From Clostridium bornimense (GTDB lineage Bacteria; Bacillota; Clostridia; Clostridiales; Clostridiaceae): DNA of 64,000 nucleotides. Of this stretch, positions 55,626-63,695 are shown in pieces; position 1 is the first letter of the stretch, and each line of letters opens with the position of its first letter. A model generated the notes under the pieces. That model was given only the letters and a program-made list of their open reading frames with translations, had not been told where the DNA came from and made no database searches. The translations under genes and the position numbers were made by a program. Location of the stretch: assembly GCF_000577895.1 (NCBI RefSeq), contig NZ_HG917868.1, forward strand, positions 620,001-684,000, in the 5' to 3' direction.

Positions 55626-57988
55626 AAATCGCTGTGGGCAACAGTCGGAAGGACAAGAAATGGAAAAACAAAGATATCTCGTGGGAGGATTTTTGTGCCC
55701 GTGTAAAGACAACACAACGTACTACGGAAACAGTAGAAGAATATCGGAAATTAAAAAGAGGCCAACAAGATGATATCAAAGATGTGGGTGGTTTTGTCGG
55801 AGGCCATTTAAAAGGGGGAAGGCGAAAGAAGGGCAATGTTTTATGCCGTTCTTTGCTTACCTTAGATATGGATTACGGTAGACCAGATATCTGGGAACAA
55901 ATCAGTATGCTTTTTGATTTCAAATGCTGTGTTTATTCCACCCATAAGCATACACCGGAAAATCCAAGACTTAGGCTAATCGTTCCTCTTGCTCGTGAAA
56001 TCAGCGAAGAAGAATACGCAGCCGTTGGACGTATGGTGGCAAAAGAAATCGGCATAGATCTTTTCGATGATACGACTTATGAAGCCCATCGCCTTATGTA
56101 TTGGCCATCCACTTCCTCTAATGGTGAATTTGTCTATGAAGAGCAGGATGGAGAATTGCTTGACCCTGATGTTTATCTTTCAAAATATCAAAACTGGCGG
56201 GATACATCAACATGGCCAGTATCAAGCAGGCAGTCTGAAGTTATAAATCGCAGTCTTAAAGAGCAAGCAGACCCGCTTTTAAAGGAAGGTGTGGTAGGAA
56301 CATTCTGTCGTGCCTACTCCGTTCGTGAAGCAATTGAGAAATTCTTAGGTGCAGTTTATGCACCTTCTGCTATGGAAGGGCGATACGATTATATTCCAGC
56401 TGATAGTAGTGCCGGTGTGATTATCTACGATGATAAATTCGCATACAGCCATCATGCTACAGACCCAGCAAGTGGATTACTCCTCAATGCTTTTGATCTC
56501 GTTCGTATTCATAAATTCGGTTCTTTAGATGATAAAGCTTCTACCACTACAGCTCCTGGTAAGATGCCATCTTTTGTGGCAATGTGCGAGTTTGCTATAA
56601 AAGATGAAAAAGTAAAAGCTGAGTTTGCTAAGGAGAGGCAGGCACAGGCTGAAGAGGAGTTTAGTGATGAGGATTGGCAGACAGCTTTGGAATTGGATAA
56701 GCAAGGCCGAATAAAAGACACTCTAGACAACATCGTTTTGATTATTCGTCATGACAAGGAATTACAGCATATAGCTTTTAATTGCCACCGTGATGGTATT
56801 GATGCCAAAGGTGGCCTGCCTTGGGAACAGATCAAGGCGGGTTGGAATGATTCAGATAATGCACTTCTTAAAGTGTATTTAAGCAGCAAATACGGAGTTT
56901 ATTCACCTACCAAGACCAAGGATGCTGTGTTAGCGGTAGCGGCTGAACGAGCCTACCATCCTGTTAAGGAGTATCTGGACTCCCTGCCAAAATGGGATGG
57001 AATTAGTCGAGTAGATAATCTATTAATTGATTATTTCGGTGCAACAGATAATTCCTATACAAAAGCAGTCATCCGCAAAACGATGGTTGCAGCGGTAGCC
57101 CGCATTTATAGACCAGGCACAAAGTTTGATAGTGTCCTTATCTTAAACGGTCCTCAAGGTATCGGTAAGTCAACCTTCTTTGCAAAACTTGCTGGAGATT
57201 GGTTTTCAGATAGTTTGACCATTACGGACATGAAAGATAAATCTGGAGCTGAGAAACTTCAGGGATATTGGTTATTGGAACTGGGTGAGCTTGCTGGTAT
57301 GCGTAAGACGGATGTGGAAATTGTGAAGTCTTTTATTTCGAGGGCAGATGATAAGTACCGGGCAAGTTATGGAGTCAATGTGGAGAGCCATCCCCGTCAA
57401 TGTGTAATTGTCGGTTCTACCAATGCAGAAAGCGGGTTTCTTCGAGATATAACCGGCAATCGAAGATTCTGGCCAGTCCGTATTAGCGGTAATGGTAAAA
57501 AGAAAGCTTGGCAGATGACTAAAGAGGAAGTACAACAGATTTGGGCAGAGACACTAGTGCTATATGAGAAGGGCGAAAAACTCTACCTTGAAGGTGATGA
57601 TGCATCCATGGCAACTAGTGAGCAGGCAGATGCCATGGAAACAGATGAACGAGAAGGATTGGTTCGTACCTATCTGGATACTCTTTTGCCGGATGATTGG
57701 GACACTATGTCTTTATACGAGCGTAGAAATTTCCTCGGCGGTAGCGAATTTGGCGGCGGCACCCGTGTTGGAACAGTAAAAAGAACCCTTGTCTGCAATA
57801 TGGAGATTTGGTGTGAATGTTTTGGAAAAGATGCATCCTCATTGAGAACATCTGATTCTTATGCCATCGGTGCCATTATGAGAAAGATCAGTGGGTGGAA
57901 CAAGTACACCGGGAACAAGAACGGAACAATCAATTTTCCTATCTATGGAAAGCAACGAGCTTATTCCCGAGCCGAGGAACAAAGCTAG
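55622..57988 (+). CDS. Primase-helicase of the VapE/D5 type
   Basis: 788 residues. The N-terminal third resembles an archaeo-eukaryotic primase (SLLTLDMDYG near 80; YSTHKHTPENPRLRLIVPL near 104-122). The C-terminal part is the VapE superfamily-3 helicase: Walker A GPQGIGKSTFF (about 508), LLELGELAGM (about 549), VGSTNAESGFLRD and NRRFWPVRI (about 600-620). It would unwind and prime phage DNA for the family A polymerase. In pathogenicity islands a related VapE was first named as virulence-associated; here a replication role is clear from context. Confidence 0.9.
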   Translation: MKIAVGNSRKDKKWKNKDISWEDFCARVKTTQRTTETVEEYRKLKRGQQDDIKDVGGFVGGHLKGGRRKKGNVLCRSLLTLDMDYGRPDIWEQISMLFDFKCCVYSTHKHTPENPRLRLIVPLAREISEEEYAAVGRMVAKEIGIDLFDDTTYEAHRLMYWPSTSSNGEFVYEEQDGELLDPDVYLSKYQNWRDTSTWPVSSRQSEVINRSLKEQADPLLKEGVVGTFCRAYSVREAIEKFLGAVYAPSAMEGRYDYIPADSSAGVIIYDDKFAYSHHATDPASGLLLNAFDLVRIHKFGSLDDKASTTTAPGKMPSFVAMCEFAIKDEKVKAEFAKERQAQAEEEFSDEDWQTALELDKQGRIKDTLDNIVLIIRHDKELQHIAFNCHRDGIDAKGGLPWEQIKAGWNDSDNALLKVYLSSKYGVYSPTKTKDAVLAVAAERAYHPVKEYLDSLPKWDGISRVDNLLIDYFGATDNSYTKAVIRKTMVAAVARIYRPGTKFDSVLILNGPQGIGKSTFFAKLAGDWFSDSLTITDMKDKSGAEKLQGYWLLELGELAGMRKTDVEIVKSFISRADDKYRASYGVNVESHPRQCVIVGSTNAESGFLRDITGNRRFWPVRISGNGKKKAWQMTKEEVQQIWAETLVLYEKGEKLYLEGDDASMATSEQADAMETDEREGLVRTYLDTLLPDDWDTMSLYERRNFLGGSEFGGGTRVGTVKRTLVCNMEIWCECFGKDASSLRTSDSYAIGAIMRKISGWNKYTGNKNGTINFPIYGKQRAYSRAEEQS

Positions 57989-58207
57989 TTGTATCTTGCC
58001 TTGTTCTCACACTGGTTCTTTCCCCAAAGCTAATAATCAAAAGGAAAATCTACGGTTCGGAACAAGTGGAACAAGAAGTATCCTATTTATTTATAAGTAG
58101 TAAAAAAGAAGAAAGTGTAGCCTGTGCATACACGCATACGCGCGCGTATAGGAAAAATGGGTCAAAGTTGTTTTCTTGTTCCGAGCCTTTTTATATGAGA
58201 GGTATTT
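57989..58207 (+). other. Gap with inverted repeat and alternating purine-pyrimidine tract
   Basis: GGTTCGGAACAAG (58054-58066) and CTTGTTCCGAGCC (58175-58187) form an inverted repeat with one mismatch, with a third GAACAAG half between. ACGCATACGCGCGCGTAT (about 58131-58148) is nearly alternating and could flip to Z-DNA. No gene is convincing. Its place right after the primase-helicase makes it a candidate replication origin or regulatory site. Confidence 0.4.
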
Positions 58208-58489
58208 ATGCTTGAAAAATATATCGAAAAGAAACTGGTGGCTGAGGTAAAAAAGATGGGAGGCATTGCAGCAAAGTTTGTTAGTCCGGGTTTGGATGGG
58301 ATGCCAGACCGCCTAGTGCTTTTACCATTTGGGAAGATAGCATTTGTGGAATTAAAGGCTCCCGGAAAGAAACCTCGTCCACTACAGATTAGAAGAATAA
58401 AGCAATTACAGAAGTTAGGCTTTACCTGCTATGTCATTGACGATGTTGAGCAGATTGGAGGGATACTCGATGAAATACAATCCTCATAA
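58208..58489 (+). CDS. VRR-NUC domain nuclease
   Basis: 93 residues consisting only of a VRR-NUC fold: KKLVAEVKKMGG start, PGLDGMPDRLVLLP with the metal-binding Asp, then IAFVELKAPGKKPRPLQ with the E-x-K pair, and a helical end. Stand-alone VRR-NUC proteins are common in phages directly before an SNF2-type helicase, as here, and cut branched or flapped DNA. GAGAGGTA precedes ATG 58208. The helicase gene overlaps it by 20 bases. Confidence 0.88.
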   Translation: MLEKYIEKKLVAEVKKMGGIAAKFVSPGLDGMPDRLVLLPFGKIAFVELKAPGKKPRPLQIRRIKQLQKLGFTCYVIDDVEQIGGILDEIQSS

Positions 58490-59831
58490 ATATCAAACAT
58501 ATGCTACGAATTTCATACTTGAGCATCCCATAGCAGCGGTGTTTTTAGAGATGGGTCTTGGCAAAAGCGTAATCACTTTAACTGCTATATTTGATTTATG
58601 TCTTGATAGTTTTGAAATTGGAAAGGTTCTGGTCATTGCCCCTCTAAGGGTAGCAAGGGATACTTGGCCAGCTGAGATAAACAAATGGGAGCATTTAAAA
58701 GGACTGGAGTATTCAGTGGCTATTGGAACAGAACAGGAGCGGTTAGCAGCTCTTAGGAAACCAGCAAGTGTCTATCTTATAAACAGAGAAAATGTTGACT
58801 GGTTAGTAAACAAAAGTGGCATTCCTTTTGATTATGACATGGTGGTCATTGATGAATTGTCATCTTTTAAGTCCTATGGAGCAAAAAGATTTAAGAGTTT
58901 ACTAAAAGTCAGACCTAGGGCGAAACGTATCGTGGGTCTTACAGGTACTCCATCCAGTAACGGGTTAATGGATTTGTGGGCAGAGTTTCGTATTCTCGAC
59001 ATGGGTAAAAGACTCGGCAGATACATAACTCACTACCGCAATTCCTTCTTTACTCCAGATAAACGTAATCAGCAGATTGTATTTTCATATAAACCGTTAC
59101 CTGGGGCAGAAGATGCCATATATCGGCTAATTTCAGATATTACCATTTCAATGAAGTCGGTTGATTTTCTGAAAATGCCAGAATGTGTGATAAATGAAGT
59201 GTCGGTGTATCTAAATGATAAAGAACAATCAGTATATGATCACTTTCGTGAAGAGATGGTTCTTGAGCTTGCAAATGAGGAGATTGATGCCATGAATGCA
59301 GCAGTCCTTTCTGGCAAACTCCTTCAAATGGCAAACGGTGCTGTCTATGATGATGATAAAAATACTCATATTATCCATGACCGCAAGCTGGATGCTCTTG
59401 AAGATTTAATCGAAGGTGCAAACGGCAAACCTGTTCTTATTGCATATTGGTATAATCACGATTTAGAGCGTATTAAAGCAAGATTTAATGTTAGAGAAAT
59501 TAAAACATCTAAGGATATCAAAGACTGGAACAACGGAGATATTTCTGTGGCGGTTATCCATCCCGCATCAGCAGGACACGGTCTCAATTTACAAAGTGGA
59601 GGTTCAACGCTTATTTGGTTTGGTCTTACCTGGAGTCTGGAACTCTATCAGCAAACAAATGCAAGACTTTGGAGACAGGGACAAAATGAAACGGTGGTTA
59701 TCCATCACATTGTTACTAAAGGCACGATTGATGAAGATGTGATGAGAGCCTTGAAACGAAAGGAAAAGACACAGTCCGATCTTATTAATGCTGTCAAAGC
59801 AAATCTGGGGAAAGCGAGGGGTGTTGTATGA
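58470..59831 (+). CDS. SNF2-family helicase
   Basis: 453 residues from ATG 58470. Q-motif-like HKYQTYAT, Walker A LEMGLGKSVIT (about 24-34), motif II VVIDELSSFK (about 126-135, DExx box), GLTGTPSSNGLMD (about 157), and C-terminal helicase motifs HPASAGHGLNLQSGG and ARLWRQGQ (about 365-410). Phage SNF2 proteins of this size go with VRR-NUC nucleases and may remodel DNA during replication or recombination. GGAGGGA lies upstream of the chosen start inside the VRR-NUC gene. Confidence 0.9.
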   Translation: MKYNPHKYQTYATNFILEHPIAAVFLEMGLGKSVITLTAIFDLCLDSFEIGKVLVIAPLRVARDTWPAEINKWEHLKGLEYSVAIGTEQERLAALRKPASVYLINRENVDWLVNKSGIPFDYDMVVIDELSSFKSYGAKRFKSLLKVRPRAKRIVGLTGTPSSNGLMDLWAEFRILDMGKRLGRYITHYRNSFFTPDKRNQQIVFSYKPLPGAEDAIYRLISDITISMKSVDFLKMPECVINEVSVYLNDKEQSVYDHFREEMVLELANEEIDAMNAAVLSGKLLQMANGAVYDDDKNTHIIHDRKLDALEDLIEGANGKPVLIAYWYNHDLERIKARFNVREIKTSKDIKDWNNGDISVAVIHPASAGHGLNLQSGGSTLIWFGLTWSLELYQQTNARLWRQGQNETVVIHHIVTKGTIDEDVMRALKRKEKTQSDLINAVKANLGKARGVV

Positions 59832-60049
59832 TGGATGCATTTGAAAAGCTGGCAAATGCCATTATTCTACAGGCGGTCAAGGATTATCGTTTTGCTCTGA
59901 AAAGACTAGCAAAATACCCTCGCAATGATTCTGCTAGATATACGAAACGTGAGATTGAGCGTTTCTTCCATTCCGGGTATTTCACTACCCTGACATCTCT
60001 CGATCCTGAGATGCTAATTAAAAAGCTACATGAGGAGGTGGTGCGATGA
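59828..60049 (+). CDS. Small phage protein of unknown function
   Basis: 73 residues. Its ATG overlaps the helicase stop (ATGATG) and its end overlaps the next start, so it is embedded in a tightly packed operon. Helical and basic (DYRFALKRLAKYPRNDSARYTKREIERFFHSGYF); the SARY/REIERFF pattern recurs in proteins next to phage late regulators. Function unknown. Confidence 0.65.
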   Translation: MMDAFEKLANAIILQAVKDYRFALKRLAKYPRNDSARYTKREIERFFHSGYFTTLTSLDPEMLIKKLHEEVVR

Positions 60050-60456
60050 CGGCAAAGGAATTCTTGAAACAAGCTTATCGCTTAAATGAGCTGATTAATT
60101 CCGATCTTGAGGAGTTGCAAAATCTAAGGGAACTCTCAAGAAGTGTTTCATCTCCTGTTCTTGAGGAAAAAGTCAGTAAAACAAAAAGTACTGATCCACC
60201 TTTTGAAAAATACGTGATTAGAATAGTAGATTTGGAGAAGCAGATACAACAAGAGGTGGAACGTTTAATAAAGCTTAAGTCAGATATTCGTGAAGCGATT
60301 AACCAGATGGAAAACGTGGATGAGAAGCTGCTTCTTCGCTACCGTTACATTAACTTTCTTAACTGGGAAGAAATCTGTGTCAACCTTAATGTTTCTATGA
60401 GAACTGTGCATAGACTTCACTCATCAGCCTTGCAGCATTTAAAGGTGCCTAAATAA
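60046..60456 (+). CDS. Late transcription regulator-like protein (DUF1492/ArpU type)
   Basis: 136 residues from ATG 60046 after TGAGGAGGTG. The N-terminal two thirds are a long helix or coiled coil; the C-terminal end LLRYRYINFLNWEEICVNLN and SMRTVHRLHSSALQHL forms a helix-turn-helix like sigma region 4. Proteins of this type end the early operon of many Firmicute phages and switch on late genes. Directly behind lie three 10-bp repeats and a promoter-like box, the probable target. Confidence 0.75.
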   Translation: MTAKEFLKQAYRLNELINSDLEELQNLRELSRSVSSPVLEEKVSKTKSTDPPFEKYVIRIVDLEKQIQQEVERLIKLKSDIREAINQMENVDEKLLLRYRYINFLNWEEICVNLNVSMRTVHRLHSSALQHLKVPK

Positions 60457-60459
60457 AAG

Positions 60460-60524
60460 TTGGCACACTTTGGCACAGGTTGGCATACGATGACACTGTT
60501 TGTCCGTAGTGAAAGTTATATAAT
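60460..60524 (+). promoter_or_regulatory. Probable late promoter with three direct repeats
   Basis: TTGGCACACT, TTGGCACAGG and TTGGCATACG (60460-60489) are spaced exactly one helical turn apart. TATAAT follows at 60519 without a standard -35 box at 17 bp, which suggests that an activator bound at the repeats replaces it. Confidence 0.55.
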
Positions 60525-60549
60525 GGTAGTATGGAATAATAGCAAACAG

Positions 60550-60588
60550 AAGCCTTCACGGGAGCATTTCTCCTGCGAGGGCTTTTTC
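60550..60588 (+). terminator. Attenuator-like terminator before the HNH gene
   Basis: AGCCTTCACGGGAG pairs with CTCCTGCGAGGGCT, followed by five T. It lies between the presumed late start site and the HNH gene, so late genes would need antitermination or read-through; it may otherwise stop early transcripts. Confidence 0.6.
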
Positions 60589-60610
60589 TATGGGCAAAAG
60601 GAGGTGTAGT

Positions 60611-60970
60611 ATGCCAAGGAAACCTAAGCGACCATGCTCTTATCCTGGTTGTCCAGAACTGACTGACAGACGGTTTTGTGAAGAACATGCTAAAAAGGAA
60701 GCCGCACGGTATGAAAAGTATGACCGCGATCCAGCAACACGTAAGCGTTATGGTCGTGCTTGGAAAAGGATACGTGACCGCTACATTGCAGCTCATCCTC
60801 TTTGTGAGGAATGCAAACGACAAGGAAAGCTGACCCCAGCAACCGAAGTGCATCACATTCTTCCTCTTGCAAGAGGAGGGACTCACGATAGAAGTAATCT
60901 GATGGCTCTTTGTACACCTTGCCACTCTGCAATCACTGCAAGAGATGGAGACCGTTGGGGAACCCGGTAG
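60611..60970 (+). CDS. HNH endonuclease next to the terminase
   Basis: 120 residues from ATG 60611 with AAAGGAGGTG upstream. N-terminal zinc-type cysteines CSYPGCPELTDRRFCEEH; the HNH core VHHILPLARGG, then RSNLMALCTPCHSAI, with the CEEC pair of PLCEECKRQ. In HK97-like phages an HNH protein beside the small terminase is needed for cutting at cos sites. Its place directly before the small terminase suits this role. Confidence 0.9.
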   Translation: MPRKPKRPCSYPGCPELTDRRFCEEHAKKEAARYEKYDRDPATRKRYGRAWKRIRDRYIAAHPLCEECKRQGKLTPATEVHHILPLARGGTHDRSNLMALCTPCHSAITARDGDRWGTR

Positions 60971-61084
60971 GGGGAGTCAAATCTCCACAGCTTTTTCTTT
61001 GTGTAACGGGCGTGGGGTTTCGTGTGAAAAAATTGCGAAATCAAAAGGGTAATAAGGCCCGCAGATAGAAAGGCGGTGAGAATC

Positions 61085-61633
61085 GTGCCAACAAAATCGA
61101 ATAACACAGGCGGCCGTGGCGGAAAACGTCCGGGTGCAGGTCGTAAGCCGAAGTCCAATCTGGAAAAGGTGCAGAACGGCAACCCCGGCGGTCGCAAATT
61201 AACGATGCTGGATATTCCCGATGTGGAAGGTATCCAGATGCCGAAACCAAATGAACTGCTCAGTGCAAAGCAGCGTGACGGTACGGAACTGAGAGCAAAG
61301 CAGATTTATGAGGATACATGGAACTGGCTCAATTCCATCGGCTGTGCGGGTTATGTTTCCCCGCAGACCATTGAGCGTTACGCCATGTGTGTGGCGAGAT
61401 GGCTGCAGTGCGAGGAGATGACAAACGAGCTGGGATTTCTATCAAAGCATCCCACAACCGGAAAGCCTGTCACCTCTCCGTTCATCAATATCGGCATCAA
61501 CTATATGAACCAGGCCTCAAGGCAGTGGGACAACATCATGCAAATCGTAAAAGAAAACTGTTCCGTGGATTTCTCCGGTACCAATCCGAATGATGACCTG
61601 GAACGACTATTGCACCAACGAAAGGGGTTTTAA
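61085..61633 (+). CDS. Phage terminase small subunit, P27 family
   Basis: 182 residues from GTG 61085 with GAAAGGCGG at good distance (GTG 61076 is within that ribosome site). The basic, glycine-rich start (GGRGGKRPGAGRKPKS) is followed by the helical P27 domain with YEDTWNWLNSIGC, SPQTIERYAMCVARW, KPVTSPFINIGINYMNQA and NPNDDLERLL. Recognises phage DNA for packaging with a large subunit expected to the right. From here on the sequence is visibly richer in G and C. Confidence 0.88.
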   Translation: MPTKSNNTGGRGGKRPGAGRKPKSNLEKVQNGNPGGRKLTMLDIPDVEGIQMPKPNELLSAKQRDGTELRAKQIYEDTWNWLNSIGCAGYVSPQTIERYAMCVARWLQCEEMTNELGFLSKHPTTGKPVTSPFINIGINYMNQASRQWDNIMQIVKENCSVDFSGTNPNDDLERLLHQRKGF

Positions 61634-61635
61634 CC

Positions 61636-62418
61636 ATGATTGAAAAAGTAAATCCGAGCCATCCGGACAAGGTGGCAGACAGAATCGCAGGAGCCATTGT
61701 GGATCTGGCGTATGCAAAAGAAGATAATCCGAAAATCGCAGTGGAGGTTCTCATCGGCCACGGTGTGTGCCATGCCATTATTGAAACCACGGCGGATTTG
61801 GATAAGACTGAAATCATCAGTGCCGTGCATCGCATCGCAGGTGTGATGGATACGGGCATTGTTATCGTTCCCCAGGATAAGCACCTGTCAAACAATCAGA
61901 AGGACGGCATTCGCTGTGGCGATAACGGCATTTTTAAGGGTATGCCTCTGACACAGGAGCAAGAGGAACTTTCCCTTATTGCCCGTGACATTTACGGCAG
62001 ATGCCCTTATGACGGAAAGTACATTATGGATGGTGTTCGCCTGATCATTTGCCAAAGTAATGTGGAAACGGCAGATTTGAAGAAACTCTATTCCGGTGCG
62101 GAAATCAATCCGCTCGGTGACTGGACTGGCGGCACGGATGTAGATACGGGTGCTACCAACCGTAAACTTGGCAGTGATATGGCTGATTCCGTAACGGGTG
62201 GCGGTCTTCACGGCAAAGACCTCAGTAAGGCGGATGTATCTGTAAATGTGTATGCGTTCCTGAAAGCACAGAAAACAAAACAGCCTGTGCAGCTTTGCTG
62301 TGCTATTGGAGATGACATCATTGATGGTAAGCCTTATGCGGAAATCGTAGCCATTGCAAGAGAGTACATTCAGAACCTCGGTGGCTTTGAGAAGTTCGCT
62401 GAATGGGGTCTGTATTAA
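61636..62418 (+). CDS. Compact phage-encoded S-adenosylmethionine synthetase
   Basis: 260 residues against about 390 for the usual enzyme. NPSHPDKVADRIAGAIVD matches the N-terminal ATP/methionine site (lacking the lead-in strand), GDNGIFKGMPLTQEQ the loop region, NPLGDWTGG and DTGATNRKLGSDMADS the second catalytic block, and GGGLHGKDLSKADVSVN the GGGAFSGKD-like loop, all in family order but with shortened connections. It starts two bases after the terminase stop, with AAAGGGG upstream, and two DNA methyltransferases follow. It probably supplies SAM for them; whether the short form is active is not known. Confidence 0.8.
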   Translation: MIEKVNPSHPDKVADRIAGAIVDLAYAKEDNPKIAVEVLIGHGVCHAIIETTADLDKTEIISAVHRIAGVMDTGIVIVPQDKHLSNNQKDGIRCGDNGIFKGMPLTQEQEELSLIARDIYGRCPYDGKYIMDGVRLIICQSNVETADLKKLYSGAEINPLGDWTGGTDVDTGATNRKLGSDMADSVTGGGLHGKDLSKADVSVNVYAFLKAQKTKQPVQLCCAIGDDIIDGKPYAEIVAIAREYIQNLGGFEKFAEWGLY

Positions 62419-62429
62419 GGAGGGCGCAT

Positions 62430-63695
62430 ATGGGAAGAACAACTACACAAATGGAATTAGTGTCTATTTCAAAACTGGTGCCGTATGTGAATAATGCCCG
62501 CACCCATTCCCAGGAGCAGATTATGAAGCTCCGTTCCTCACTGCGTGAATTCGGCTTTATCAATCCTGTCATCATTGATAAGGATTACGGCATCATTGCC
62601 GGACACGGCCGTGTGATGGCAGCCAAGGAGGAAGGCATCGATGAAGTGCCTTGTGTTTTCGTGGACTACCTTACCGAGGCACAGAAGAAAGCCTACATCC
62701 TTGCTGACAACCGCATGGCGCTCGACGCAGGCTGGGATGAGGAAATGTTAAAAATCGAAATCGAGTCCTTGCAGGGTATGGATTTTGATATCGGCCTGGC
62801 AGGCTTTGACGATGATGAAATCGCAGACCTCTTTGCCGGAGATGATAAATCTGATGTAAAAGAGGACGATTTTGATTTGAACGATGCTTTGGAAAAGGCT
62901 GCCTTTGTGGAGCGTGGCGATGTATGGACGGTAGGCAGACACAGGCTTATGTGTGGTGATGCTACAAACCCCGATGATGTGGCAACGCTGATGGATGGTA
63001 AGAAAGCCAACCTTGTGCTGACAGACCCTCCGTATAATGTAGCCTTTGAAAGTTCGGACGGTCTATCCATCAAAAACGATAAGATGGCAAGCGAGAAGTT
63101 TTATGAATTTCTGTTATCGGCATTTCAGAATATGGCTGCCCACCTGGAAAAAGGCGGTGCCGCTTATGTGTTCCACGCTGATACGGAAGGTTTGAATTTC
63201 CGTAAGGCATTTATCGATGCAGGCTTTCATCTTTCCGGCTGTTGCATTTGGGTGAAAAATTCCCTGGTGCTTGGCAGAAGTGATTATCAGTGGCAGCATG
63301 AACCTGTGCTTTACGGTTTCCTTCAGAACGGCAAACATTACTGGAGCAAGAACGCAGGCAGAAGCCAGACTACCATTTGGAACTTCGATAAGCCGAAGAA
63401 AAATAAAAATCATCCGACTTCCAAGCCTCTTGACCTGCTTGCCTATCCGATTGGAAACTCAAGCCGTGAGAATTCCATTGTAGTGGATACTTTTGGAGGC
63501 AGCGGTTCTACGCTGATGGCTTGCGAGAGAACCAATCGTATCTGCCATACGATGGAACTGGATGAAAAGTACGCATCGGTTATCCTCCGCAGATATGTGG
63601 AAGATACAGGTGATGCAGACGGTGTCTTTGTTATCCGTAACGGCGTGCAGATACCTTATGCCGACCTTGTGAAGGAGGTTGGTGCAGATGAATAA
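62430..63695 (+). CDS. ParB-like domain fused to a DNA methyltransferase
   Basis: 421 residues from ATG 62430 with AAGGAGGGC upstream. N-terminal ParB/Srx-type domain (VPYVNNARTHS, GFINPVIIDKDYGIIAGHGR, about 10-55); an acidic linker; then a methyltransferase with catalytic LTDPPYNVAF (about 198) and, later, the SAM motif DTFGGSGSTLMAC (about 354). DPPY before the SAM motif marks the beta class (N6-adenine or N4-cytosine). Phages use such enzymes to protect their DNA from host restriction. It overlaps the next gene by eight bases. Confidence 0.9.
   Translation: MGRTTTQMELVSISKLVPYVNNARTHSQEQIMKLRSSLREFGFINPVIIDKDYGIIAGHGRVMAAKEEGIDEVPCVFVDYLTEAQKKAYILADNRMALDAGWDEEMLKIEIESLQGMDFDIGLAGFDDDEIADLFAGDDKSDVKEDDFDLNDALEKAAFVERGDVWTVGRHRLMCGDATNPDDVATLMDGKKANLVLTDPPYNVAFESSDGLSIKNDKMASEKFYEFLLSAFQNMAAHLEKGGAAYVFHADTEGLNFRKAFIDAGFHLSGCCIWVKNSLVLGRSDYQWQHEPVLYGFLQNGKHYWSKNAGRSQTTIWNFDKPKKNKNHPTSKPLDLLAYPIGNSSRENSIVVDTFGGSGSTLMACERTNRICHTMELDEKYASVILRRYVEDTGDADGVFVIRNGVQIPYADLVKEVGADE

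Noticed and set aside
57891..58215. Two overlapping short frames across the end of the primase-helicase gene
   Set aside because: No ribosome site, no motif, and they run through the inverted-repeat gap. The gap itself is the more likely functional feature.
3908..62418. Direct link between the dead metK fragment and the prophage SAM synthetase
   Set aside because: The two differ strongly in sequence and composition, and the prophage form lacks the GGPQG and TYGG-type blocks seen in the fragment. They are independent.
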